Assembly (NCBI RefSeq): GCF_001039355.2
Contig: NW_019773592.1
Location: 347,478 to 381,596 of the forward strand
Direction of reading: 5' to 3'
Length of the DNA: 34,119 bases
Source of the DNA: Lingula anatina
Taxonomy: Eukaryota; Brachiopoda; Lingulata; Lingulida; Lingulidae
Part shown: positions 1-10,893 of the stretch, piece by piece
Layout: every line of letters starts with the position of its first letter
How positions within the stretch are numbered: the first letter of the stretch is position 1
Notes under the pieces: generated by a model
Told to the model about the DNA's origin: nothing
Databases searched by the model: none
Seen by the model: only the letters and a program-made list of their open reading frames with translations
Program-made: the position numbers and the translations under genes

Positions 1-889
1 ATTTATTTATTTATTTATTTATTTATATTTGTGGTAGCAAAGTTTTTTAAGAGCCTGCTTAACAGTTATTTAGGATACATGCTCTTTTTGTTATAAACCT
101 GCATTTTGCTTGTCAGTTACCTTAAAAATTAAAAATAAATTAAAAAACAGACAAAAATTGCAATCTAAATCAAACTTGACTTCCTTCTGTTTGACATTCC
201 CATGCTTTTTACATTCCAATGAACCTAAGAATGAAATCAAGGGACAAATTGAAGAATCATCTGATTTGCTTTATTTTCTTATATTCATACTCTAGTTAAA
301 TCACATGATATGTACATTGAATTATAGAAAGCCAGGGCTTCTGTTTAAAAGCTTCCCTATAATATATTGCCAGTAATTAGGATTTGGAAAATATAGAAAG
401 ATTATCAGCAATTTTTTATAGTCAGATATACAGAAGTTCAATAGATTGTATGAATGGTTACTGTCAGGTTTATTGTTGTGATTATAAATGGAGACTGATT
501 TCTGTCAATTTTTTAAAGTAAAAAAAGAGTATGCTAAGTAATACTAACATACTGTAGATTTTTTATAGACAAACAATATGTGATCACCGAGAGTCAGTAT
601 TAATTAGTTGATATTAAATGTAATTAATTGATCAATGTATTGAATTTAATTTGCTGAGATGCAATCATATTAAATATGCAAGAAATATTTGGAAAGCTGT
701 ATGCCAGTCATATATGATGACAATTGAATTGCCTGCTGTAAATTTCTCATTTCAATCTGGGCTATTATGAGAATTTATTCTCCATATTACCCATATTTCA
801 AAGAATTACACAAACCGTTTTAATGTTTACAGTATGCCCCTCCTTTCCCATTACATATTACTGAAGTTTTGAATTGATTTTTTTTCCAG
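1..889 (+). other. Intron of the RhoGAP gene (upstream part outside window)
   Basis: No exon with coding character was seen before the TTTTTTTTCCAG acceptor ending at 889. The window opens in an (ATTT)n microsatellite (1-28). The remainder is AT-rich unique-looking sequence. Confidence 0.7.
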
Positions 890-3800
890 CCAGTAGTAAA
901 TATATTGTCACCCCAGACCAGGAAACAGTGGACCAGATGAACTTCAGTGACAAAAAGAGCAAAATCCGTGACAGGTTGCTGAAATTCTTAAAGAAGCGCC
1001 CAACGATGGAGTCTTTACAGGAGCAGGGAATTTTGCAAGGTGCCTTTCTTGTTAATTTTAAAACCAGGAATATCTCCAATCTACAATTATTGATGTATGT
1101 TTGATGTGATATTTTAAGGGTTTTCTATCTTTTTCTAGGGTAGGGTTAGAATAGTTTTTTTGAAAAGAAATAGTTTCAAGGTGTTTAATGCATAGAACAA
1201 TGGAGATTTGTGTAGCTGTAGTTAAGAAAGCTGAAATCTGGAATCCAGAAAAGACATATTTGACTTTTCGTTTTATTACCGCTGGTTCATATACGTGATA
1301 TTGTTGAGATTTTTTTTTTTTTTTTTGGTTAAGTCTGTGAAATGATATTTTAATTTAAAACTGGTGTACTCTTGCAGAGAGTGTCTTTGGGTCTCACCTG
1401 GATAGGTTATGTGAGAGAGAAAGGACTACAGTACCCATATTTGTGAAAAGGTGCATACAGGCAATAGAGAACAAAGGTACGGGATGAAAGTTGTATGTAT
1501 TTATTTATTTATTTTGAATTATTGGAGGACATATCTTTGGAAGGTTCTCTGATGTTTTAGAGACTCATAGATTCATACTGCTCATTGACATTGTTTCATT
1601 TCAGTTATTAATGAGATAAAAGTAGTGAAAATATTGCTATTTGTTATTGATGTGAAATTATAAACTTTCAGGTCTCAGTATAGATGGGATCTACAGAGTG
1701 AGCGGAAATCTGGCACAGGTGCAAAAACTCAGGTGTGCTGTTGACCAAGGTGAGGCCGTAATTAAATTTCACACCTGTGTCAACATTTGTATATGTACAA
1801 TATTCATAAAATAAATGTACATGCATGTAATTGTGTACAAGTTTGTTATTATGTTTTTTTTAGTTTTTGTCTTTTTTTCTTTACTTCATTGCAGTCAAAT
1901 TTTCAAGTGTATATATTCTACAGCCTTTGAATTTCTTTAATTGAAAATTTTTGTAGGGATTATGTCCTTACTTGACCAAGAAGGCAAGTTTTTATAGAAG
2001 TGTAGAAATGCAGTTTGAGATTCTCCTAACCCTGTTGTGTGAACTTTATTCAAGCATCTTTGTCAAGAGTAAAAAAAATGAAATCAAAATTTAAAAATGA
2101 AAACATTAAATAAAGCAGTTGATATTATCCTACATTCTTTATCTAATTTGCCTTGTAGATATTTTCTTCCCCCATTTTATAACAGATTACTTTGTATTTA
2201 TAAATCTACCAAAATAGATGATATAGCAACAACCTCTTCTATTTTGATCCATGAAAAGATACCTTCCATCTTGCTTTACTTCTGTCCATTTTGTTTATAA
2301 AGTGTGCTCACATCTCTGTTAACCAGTTTGTCTAAGAGAGCATTCACAACTAGGTGATCCACACACTAATCAAATATGATGGTCATATATGGTCAACCCA
2401 CTTGAAAGCATGTGCATAATCCCCACAGGGAATCTGTTCTGTGTCTATTTGGGGATTACATGGCAACCTTCAAGTTGGTCAGCCATATTTGATCTGCAGA
2501 CTAGTTTGTTCATGGATCAACTGGTTGTTAATACTCTCTTAAACTAGAAATGACGATAAATATTAATTGACATTGTCACTTGACAGAGGAGATTGCCGAT
2601 TTCAGAACTTTGGGATTTGTAATGAGTCAAAGTCCAGTCCCAGTTTTGGGCAGATTCTAAATTTACTTAGGCTCAGTCCCAGCAAGCGGATTGAGCATAG
2701 GTGGAATTACAATTTGCCTGAATTAGGATTGAGTTTTTGTCTGAATATACATGTATTCACTGTATTGTGCAGTTAATGATTTGGCACATTATTTTTTTAA
2801 CTGATCTTTTACACACTGTTTGCTGTGTTTTCACGTGTAGACACACATTCCTGTTATAAATAACTTGAGAGACTTAGGCTGCATTCACATGAAAAATCTA
2901 TTTTCTAAAAATCTATTTGCGGTATCTTGTGATCACAGTCTGTGCCCTGAATACCCTGCGGCGTAATTATTGGCAGTTCGGAGAATTAATTACAGTTTTG
3001 GAAGAAACTGGCTTGTGCTGCCCGTAATTACGCTGTGGGATATTCAGGGCACAGATCATGATCACAAGATACTGCAAATAGATTTTAGAAAACAGATTTT
3101 TCATGTAAAGGCAAGCTTAATTGGCTATACTTTCCATCTTACCTTTTTTCAGTGTTGAATTTTCAAAGATAATCATATTTGATAAAACTGAACAATCATT
3201 GTATTTTGCCATTGTTTGTGTGCATGTAAGAGAGAGAGATCATGTGTGTGTGAATATTACCCTTGTATTTATAACATTGACAGTGATATTTGTGATGAAA
3301 ATTTTATTTGCATAATTGGTGCACATTTTTATCTTTTCACAGTAATTTAAATAAGGGGAATTTAATGTTGTCTGATAAAGGAAACAGAAAAGAAAATAAA
3401 TTTCAGATAATTTTTCCATTTTCAAATATAAAACAGCAAAAAAAAAAAGAAAAAAAAATGGCATTTTGTGGTTGCTCACTTCATTTTCATTTCTAAGAAA
3501 TGCTTAAACTTTTGAAGGTCTTATTATTAATTAATAAGTTTTTTATGTTTTCAGGAGAGTATAACTTCTTTGAGTCAGAGTGGGACATCCACGTGTTGAC
3601 AGGATCTTTGAAGTTGTTCTTCCGAGAGCTTCAGGAGCCAGTCTTCCCATTTGCGGTATTCGATAGGCTAATAGCAGCAATAAGTGAGTGGATTATAAAT
3701 GAATATGTACGCAAATAGTTTAAGATAAAAATATTTAAGTATTTGAAAACTTCTATAACATGAGTGAGCTATTTGTCTCTGGCATTTGTTAGAGTGGACA

Positions 3801-4894
3801 CGTTTTGGAAGTGGCACAATTCACATCTTTTGTTTTCTTTTGTAATTTATTGCAACAAGTTGTGTTTCATTTGTATTGTATTATATTGTTTTCTAAATTT
3901 TTTTTTTTATTTGGGGGGGGGGAGGGGGGTTATATTTTGAAAAAAGTTAACAGTTTTGGTACTTATTCCTGTATTACATTTATTAATGTATTCAGTAAAC
4001 TGTAATTAAAGCCAGCAAACTGTAATTACAAACAGAGGAATACATGATTTTTAAAACCTACACTTCCATGTTACCTTTGCAGAAGGAGACCCATCTAAAC
4101 GAATACCAATGTTACGAGATATTGTAAAGACGCTACCGCGCCCAAACTACGACACCCTCAAAGTATTATTTGAACACCTTAATAGGTAAGTGGATGAACT
4201 GGTTGTGAACATAGCCAAAGTTAACTGTCAAGTATATGTCAGGTAGAAAATGCGTTGTAGGTGTCACTTGAAAGAAGCACCATATCAGTTTTTTCAGGGG
4301 CGGATTTAGGCCGTCTTCTGGGTCTTCTGGAAGACGGTCAGATTTTCAAGTTTACATTGACGGGTGTCTAATTTTTTCTGTCGGAAGACGGTCAAAAATA
4401 GAGGATGAATCAACAAAGATAATTTGCAAGACTGTCAGAAAATTTCTCTGGATCCGCCCCTGTTGTTGGTGACAAACATTTAAACTGGGATGCAGTTTCA
4501 TTGCTTGCTGTGGACCCTTCAGTGTCCTTCATTAGTGCCCCCTTGAAAGTTTCCATTTTTAAAGAAGTATTTGAAGTAAATGAACAAACAGATGAGTGAT
4601 TCATGTTGGTTTCTTGTTGAGATTCAATTTGTGTATTGAATTGAATGTGGTGCTTTGTCGTTTTACATACTGATCTTTTTTTACCCAGTGTTAAGATTTC
4701 CCTCTTTTTTATATTCTTACAGGGTTATAGGAAGAAGCAATGAAAACAGGATGCAGGTTCAAAACATTGCCATCGTATTCGGTCCCACACTGATGTGGCC
4801 GGAAAAAGAAAGCCACAACATGGCCATCAGTATGATGTTCCAAAGCAATATAGTAGAAGTGATGCTAACAGAGTATCAGAATATTTTCAGATAG
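890..4894 (+). CDS. ARHGAP12/15/27-like: RhoGAP domain protein, ARHGAP12/15/27 group, 3' part of gene (six exons)
   Basis: Exons 890-1039, 1378-1476, 1672-1749, 3555-3683, 4083-4185 and 4723-4894 (stop TAG). All have AG acceptors and GT donors, and the phases stay open throughout, giving the last 242 residues. The protein stimulates GTP hydrolysis by Rho-family GTPases in the cytosol or at membranes. The first exon has the short region that precedes GAP domains in this group (FLKKRPTMESLQEQGI). The third exon has GIYRVSGN, whose Arg (codon 1695-1697) is the catalytic arginine finger. The fourth has the LTGSLKLFFRELQEP helix and the last has NIAIVFGPTLMWPE. The protein ends a few residues after the GAP fold, as in ARHGAP12, 15 and 27. 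N-terminal exons (PH and any SH3 or WW domains) must lie before base 1. Family assignment is from recalled motifs; which of the three paralogues is closest is not resolved. Confidence 0.93.
1750..3554 (+). other. Large RhoGAP intron carrying an inverted-repeat element
   Basis: The intron runs from donor GTGAGG after 1749 to acceptor TTTTCAG ending at 3554. It holds the palindromic element at 2877-3117 and A-rich tracts near 3438-3457. No other coding exon was seen. Confidence 0.8.
2877..3117. mobile_element. MITE-like element with about 90 bp terminal inverted repeats
   Basis: The left arm (2881-2971) is the reverse complement of the right arm (3018-3112) with scattered mismatches. Both read inward as ACATGAAAAATCT, TTTTCTAAAA, CTATTTGC, TATCTTGTGATCA, TCTGTGCCCTGAATA and GCGTAATTA. 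The spacer is about 46 bp. There is no coding capacity. Lying inside an intron, it could form a long RNA hairpin when transcribed. The transposon family was not identified. Confidence 0.85.
4295..4462. mobile_element. 168 bp MITE with CAGGGGCGGAT termini, in the last RhoGAP intron
   Basis: It starts CAGGGGCGGATTTAGG and ends GGATCCGCCCCTG, so the outer bases are inverted repeats (CAGGGGCGGAT). Inside, GGAAGACGGTCA occurs twice. Such GGGGCGGATCC ends recur in this window at 8485 and 18333. A hAT-like origin is possible, but no clear 8 bp target duplication was found. Confidence 0.75.
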
Positions 4895-7130
4895 CAACTT
4901 ACACTGGATCTTGTAATAGTTTGAGAAGTAAATTGATAAGGACTGCACAGGACAGTACCTGGTATAAGAGTACGGAGAAAAAGAGGCCAACTTGAACAGA
5001 TTTAGTCATGTTGGAGTTCTTATATAGACAGCAGTCAAGTTGTATTTGTTCCTTCTTTCATTGGAGAACAAGATAAATACAGAAGGCTTCATTGAGATTG
5101 CCTTCTTCAACCAATGTGTGTGCTATGTGTCAGACAGCATTGTTCATATTGGTGCCTTTTGCATAGAGATTGTGAAAATGAAAGACTTTGAGTGAATTAA
5201 GCCCTGTCCACTAAAGCAAAGCAAAGTTTATGCTAAACAATGGAACAGTAAAAAACTGCACCTTAAAAGAATATTTAAAAAAAAACCACTCTGATGCCAA
5301 ATACAACAGGAATCCTTTGTATTTCTTCATCTGTCTTGCTCTCATTCAGCCAGGGTGAAAATTGACTCTCTGTTGAAAATCTTAATCCATGGGCAACAAA
5401 GTGTTACTACACAGGTAATTTACGGAATCAAATATGGAGTTGAGACAGTTTTCAAAATGAGCCTCACAAATGGATGGTCATTCAATATACATGGCAGGAG
5501 GTGAACAGTGTTTATTGCCAGAGATGATATATATGATTCTTTCAATGGCTGAATGGTGAAGTGCAACCTGACTTAAAGGCTAAGTTTAGTATTCAGAATG
5601 AATAAGTAGAGATAGACACTCGCCATTGAAATGATATTATATGATGGTGTTTTGACTGTAATTTAAGTCATGCCAGTTGGAAAAGTGTGTCCTTGAAAAA
5701 TCAGACAGAGGAATTGCAACATCACTGGTTATGTTATTCAGTGGTTATTACGATTGAATTCATTAAGGTAATAGATTGAAAGAAGGGTGTGGTATTTGAA
5801 ACACTGAATTTGGAACAAATTGAGGCAGTAGATGATTCCAGACATGTGATCAAAACTGATGGAATTTGTGTAGGAGTCACAGCAGTTTTTCTGAAGTTGT
5901 AGAGAGATAATTTGATCCTAAACAGAGGTTTTGCCCATAAGTGAACTTTGATTTGCTGGTAAATTTATGAAAAAATTCCCAGTTAAAAAGAAAAGCTCCT
6001 TTGGAATTACAAAATAGAAGTAAGGCAGCAACTATGAAGCAGCAGGCACCAAGAAGTCTTTTAATGCTGCCAAAATGGTTCCCCAAACAATTGGAACACT
6101 GGTGACTTCAATCACCAAATGTTATATCTCTTAACAATGACTTAATATCAAATTTGATAGGGTATATTTGTGATGGTGCTCATAGTGCACACTAAGGTTG
6201 TGAAAAGAGCAAAAACAGTTTATTTGGTTGGAGTTTAGTGACTTAAGAAGGATCACAAGTGCTAAAAGTATGTTGTTTTTTCTGTGATGGTTTTTCCTGC
6301 CTTTGACTTGTGTCCTTTCTTTACTGAATGTAAGGAGGTAAATTGGAAGCTAAGCAAGTACAAGAGTTCAAAATATGGGTCCAGTGAATGTATTTGGAAG
6401 TCATATAAGGTTATGACTTTGTTCGTTACCCATTTATTATACAATCTGACAGTTCAAAATGTCTAAGTAAGCTTTCCATTAAGTATTTTTAAGACGTTTA
6501 TGTGAGTTAAATAATCAAATTATGGGTAAGTAGAAGTATTATTGTAAATATTTACATTGAACACAAATAGACGAATTGCAATTCATTCCAAATGAAAATG
6601 GTATGGATATTCCACCATTATAAGGAAAGAGTGTTTGTAGAAGATACACATGATTTTTGTTTTTTATGTATATATACAGATGCACAGCTTCAAAAGACAT
6701 AAATAATTTTTATTACTTAAAAGTTTGAAGCAAAAACTGTGTACAATGTACACTTAATTTGCATAATTTTATTTAATGTACTATTATATTGATAACAAAA
6801 GTAGTAAAACCGATTTACAGGCATTGACTTATTATTTCCAACCAATGCAAGAAATGAATACTTATTATTGTTTGTACCATGTGAAAACATTGATTGTGAT
6901 TAGTAGAATAAGATTATAATTTTAAAAGATTATTATTTTACAGAATGATTGAAACATAGGTAATATAGTAATTTTGTTCTGTATAAGATATACAGAAGTT
7001 CTGGTTATTATGCCATGTATCTCTGATTTAACAATGATGTATTAGTAAACTGTGTAGTGATTAGGTCTAATCAATGAAACCTATGCATTCCTTTGTGTTT
7101 GTCAGGTTAATAAAGTCTAAGTTTTCATCA
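4895..7130 (+). other. Probable long 3' UTR of the RhoGAP gene, with poly(A) signal
   Basis: About 2.2 kb after the stop contains no convincing coding exon. The first clear AATAAA in the sense direction is at 7109-7114, followed by T-rich and GT-rich sequence. Others follow at about 7416 and 7655. The actual cleavage site needs transcript data. Confidence 0.5.
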
Positions 7131-7976
7131 GTATATTAACAAGTAAATATTCGTATATAATTCTTTGTCGGTGTATTTTTTATTTCCAGCAGAAGATATA
7201 TATATCCCGGTATATATATTTTCCACTTTGGTTAAATGTAGCATACACAATCTACATTTCAAATTTGAAGAGATTGGTTTTTAAATAAGAACTTCAGCTA
7301 GATTTATGGAATGCATGGATATTTTGGATTTAATGCCCTTAAAAGTAGGGTTAACTTCAGTCCATATTAATATGAATTTTTTTAATGTTCTTCAAGTATA
7401 TATTTCAAGGTTGGAGAAAATAAAAGGGGGTAATGTTGTTTATTGGAATGGCATGTTATTTTGAAGGAGTAACGTTAAATTAATGTTATGGATTAATTGA
7501 GCATGGTAGACTAGAGACATGAAGAGATGCAAGTTTTTTCAGTGTTAGTGAATTGTGTTGATATAAAAATGTTCAGAGTTAAGCAAGCTGTTTAACAATC
7601 AGTAGGGTCAAATTAAAGCATGTATAAATACAAGTTTTTTAATGTTACTATATTGTGTTAATAAAAAAATTGTTCACAGTTAATTGTGGTGTTTCTTTTA
7701 TTTGTTTTGATATCAAGTTGATAGTAGGTCCCTGTTGATAGTTTCACCAATGAAAATGAGACTGAAAGTTTGTTTACACTGTAGGACCACAGATTTGATA
7801 CTTCAATTGAGGAAGAAAATCTGTTGCAATTCCCTATAATACAGTATTCATTAGCCTAAAATACCATCTAAACCAGCTTTTCTCCTAATCAGATCATGTG
7901 AGTTTGTGACTTTCAGTGCCAATGACCTACTTTCGATCTTTCTTGTATGTGTTAATATATGTACAATATATGTGTG
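7131..7976. other. Intergenic or distal 3' UTR sequence
   Basis: AT-rich with no coding exon. It includes a small AT palindrome around CCGG near 7195-7222 and further AATAAA hexamers, so the RhoGAP transcript may extend into it. Confidence 0.5.
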
Positions 7977-8316
7977 AAAGGGATAACAACATTTTGGCCA
8001 GAAAGTGGATTTCCTGGGGAAAAAGACAATTTCCCATACTTAACAATGTTTAATGAATTCATTCCAACATTCAGAGTTAGTCCTTGTTTGTTTTTTCTAA
8101 AAAGTTTGATTTTTTGTAATATTCTCTTAAGAAATTATTACTGAGTGGCGCCATCTATGGAGGTCACACGTCATGATAGCAAGCACAAATTCCAGAAATA
8201 TCGCATTTACTGCTGTTTTGGTGGTAAAACAGAATTGATTATTATAATTATATTTCTATGAGTTGTTTACAATGTATTTTTTGTTAAATATGGATATTAT
8301 ACGTTGTTATCCCTTT
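7977..8316. mobile_element. 340 bp MITE with 14 bp terminal inverted repeats
   Basis: AAAGGGATAACAAC (7977-7990) is matched by its exact reverse complement GTTGTTATCCCTTT (8303-8316). The interior has no coding capacity. Confidence 0.75.
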
Positions 8317-8484
8317 AATATACTGTAAATGTAAAATTTTATGCCACCGGCAGTAGTATTCATATATATAGGTATACAAACACGGTGGAAGTTTATTTTC
8401 CAATTTCAGAAACGGAGAAATGGAGTAAAATGTAAGGACCATGGGGCAACTATCCATGCTCTTTGCTGCTGCTCCCATGGCTAG

Positions 8485-8697
8485 CAGGGGCGGATCCAGG
8501 ATTATTTGAAGGGGGGGTCTGATTTTTCAGGAATAACAGGCCGACTCTCGGCCCCCTTGGAGTGTTTTTGAGGGCAAACAGTTTGAACGGTAAAGAACTA
8601 TAAAACAACTAGTCAAATTTCTAATTCCAAAAGGGGAATATCAGTGTGATTCTTTTTTTCAGAAACCGGAGGGGGGGTCAGGGGTCTTTTTAATTGT
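8485..8697. repeat. Fragment of a GGGGCGGATCC-ended repeat
   Basis: It begins CAGGGGCGGATCCAGGATT followed by a G-run, the same terminus as at 4295 and 18333. A second G-run (GGAGGGGGGGTCAGGGG, about 8667-8683) lies near its likely other end. No matching inverted terminus was found, so the right boundary is a guess. Confidence 0.5.
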
Positions 8698-8713
8698 AAA
8701 AAACAAACATTTT

Positions 8714-10426
8714 GGATAATATTCGCACGTTACAATACTAACAAAAAATAGACTACACTTAAGGGGTTACGAGATGCACACTCATTTTACTGGCACATTT
8801 TGTCCTCAACTTCAAGTACATTTTTCACAATGCCTTTTAATGAATATTTGGCAAATAACTGTCAATGAGAATGCAATTTTGTGTAAAACAATTAACTGTG
8901 CCCTGTCATCATACCGTCTAACTTATCATGGATATAACTTAAGATTCTGTCAATGGCTGAAATATTACAAAAACATCAAACAACTAAAAATAATGACCTG
9001 CGACAAAGGACCTCACTTTTTTTTTTTTTTTTTTTTTCAATTTTTAAAAGCCAGGTGACGTAGCGGCGATCTATTTATTGCGTTATTTAAAATAAGTATT
9101 AACATCGGCATTTTCTGAAACATCACATTGATTTTGTACATTAGATTGGAGAGAGTGAGATGGCGCTGCCTACAACAATTATATGGTTTAAATTTTAGAT
9201 CGATTTTTATGTCAGAACAGGTAAAGATATCTTTTTCTTTATTTATTTTTGCAATGATTTTTTAATATTTTTGCAGTGATTTTTAAAAGTTGTAATACTG
9301 ATGTAAGTAAAATTCCACTTGGACAAACAAATTTTCTCTCGTTAATTCTTAATATTTTTAAAATGAAATGCTAAATGGGCCTATAAATTGAGAATCAGTG
9401 AGTGTTCTCGTGGCAGGCGAAGCAAGTCCCGAGTTTCAAGCAGTATCGATCACCTTACTTAAAAAACACAAATGGAGCTGTTACGTGCCTGGCCATGAAA
9501 ACATTGATAACGAGCATTTGATCTATTAGCATGTAAGCTCTAGTGTTCGACAACTTAGGTTGTGTGATCGCCAGGGAGATGTGAAAGAAGGCCAGTGACC
9601 TCTCAGACTTATAGTAACGTTAAAACGCGTATTAAAAAGTGCAGTTTTCAACTAAAGTTCAAGGGGATAAAATGAACGTATAAATGAGAAATATTTAATT
9701 TCAATTTTAATCTTATTGTCTTATTCATTTTTTTTTTTTCGTTTTTTTTTTCTCTACTCATGCCACTGGCATCAGAGTGCTGATAACCCGAGGTCACGAA
9801 TGGAGGCGTCCGTTGTTAATTATTACCTATATCTGTAGATCTTTGATGTGCCAAAGTATTCATGTTTCTGCTGCCTGGTCTAATTTTACCAAGATTTTTC
9901 ATGTGGCCTACTGCTGCTTTCTTTCGTTTCGTAAAATCACAATAACTTGTTTTTCATTTCTCAGAATAACAACCCAGTTGGTTACAAAATATGTTTTATA
10001 GTACTGAGATGGCTGTACATGCTAAGTCCAGTGTACTTTCAATTGACTTACAACAATTCACTACAATCAAAACAATCATGCTCCCTCGGGCTGCCTCGAA
10101 AATGCAGTCACCCTACGCCCTATTACATAATCCACATTTTGGATCAGTGTTTGAATACACACGTTCTATAGTGGCCTTCAAGAAGTGAGAAGTTCACGGC
10201 TACCTGTACCAGTTTAACGGACATCGGGTCTATTATAATTTGGGGGAGAAGGTATGTTGTTCAGAAATTGTCATCAATTTTGGCTGTACATTTCGAAGTC
10301 ACTGCTTAGTACTTATTACTCTTATTATACTATAAAACGATAAACAGAATAATCAAAATAAGAATAGTTTTTTAAATGTGTATGTCAAAAAGATATTTTT
10401 GGGCATCACTATCAAACGCCACCCCC
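8714..10426 (+). repeat. 1.7 kb segmental duplication, copy 1
   Basis: It is collinear with 32378-34092 in the same orientation, from GGATAATATTC through CTATCAAACGCC. Shared landmarks include AGGGGTTACGAGAT, TGGAGCTGTTACGTGCCTGG, CTAAGTCCAGTGTACTTTCA and TTCACGGCTACC. Divergence is substantial, with many substitutions and small indels. I see no intact protein in it. It ends about 50 bp before the promoter of the exon-repeat locus, so it may be that locus's upstream region. A poly-T tract lies at about 9018-9037. Confidence 0.85.
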
Positions 10427-10477
10427 TAAAGACAAGTTGACCAGAAACGCTACCATGTGACTTTACCTCAATGAAGG

Positions 10478-10512
10478 TATAAAAGCGCGAAATTTTGAAA
10501 TTGCGTTCATTC
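10478..10512 (+). promoter_or_regulatory. Core promoter: TATA box plus initiator
   Basis: TATAAAAG is at 10478-10485. The initiator-like TCATTC is at 10507-10512 with its A at 10509, about 31 bp downstream of the first T of the TATA box, which is the canonical metazoan spacing. It lies directly upstream of the tandem exon array and points into it. Confidence 0.6.
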
Positions 10513-10893
10513 AACGCAGACAAATCTGGAGGAACAAGAAGGATGCCATGTACTGCGCCCAGTATCAAGCACAAAGGACACAGGAATCAACTCGCATTTC
10601 TCCGAATCTCTTTCTCGTCCCAAGTCATCGCATCGCTCATCGACATGTTTCTTGCACACACAGTCGTCTGGACGGTGGATTCGACGTTTCTCTAAGCTGG
10701 CCAGCTAAAACCTTCGCTTCTCTCCACAAGGAATCGTCGCTCGGAATTCTTCGCAGGATACATCGTCGGCTTTCTGTTGTTGAGGACTATGTTGTTGTAG
10801 GGTTATTGTATATATTTTCATGCATTCCAGGTTTCTTCTTATTGTATACATAGGTAGGAAAAGTCATTAATCCGTTTTTTTTTCTTTAAACAG
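10509..10893 (+). other. Probable leader of the exon-array transcript, with a 50-codon ORF
   Basis: The sequence between the inferred start and the first array acceptor is noticeably richer in GC than the surroundings. It contains an ATG-started frame at 10543-10695 (50 residues plus stop) with no recognised similarity. Its last 45 bp (GTAGGAAAAGTCATTAATCC, T-rich tract, AAACAG) match the intron ends of the array units. A strong donor for a first intron was not found, so the structure is uncertain. Confidence 0.4.

Noticed and set aside
2097-2776. Intronic open frames of 67-69 codons in the RhoGAP gene
   Set aside because: They lack splice signals in suitable phase and match no part of the protein family.
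8143-8160. CTCF-like GGCGCCATCTA motif, and YY1-like GAGATGGCGCTGC at 9160 and 32833
   Set aside because: Single short matches are expected by chance, and the latter pair is simply part of the 1.7 kb duplication. As far as I know, cnidarians lack CTCF.
8774-9058. 94-codon ORF ending in poly-F
   Set aside because: It runs through a poly-T tract, and the corresponding stretch of the duplicated copy at 32.4-32.7 kb is interrupted by indels. Not coding.
10543-10695. 50-codon ORF after the TATA box as a real protein
   Set aside because: No recognisable domain, signal peptide or conserved feature; it was kept only as part of a leader.
10509-10700. Histone-like gene behind the TATA box
   Set aside because: A weak resemblance to a histone H3 start (AAATCTGGAGG) does not extend into any frame.
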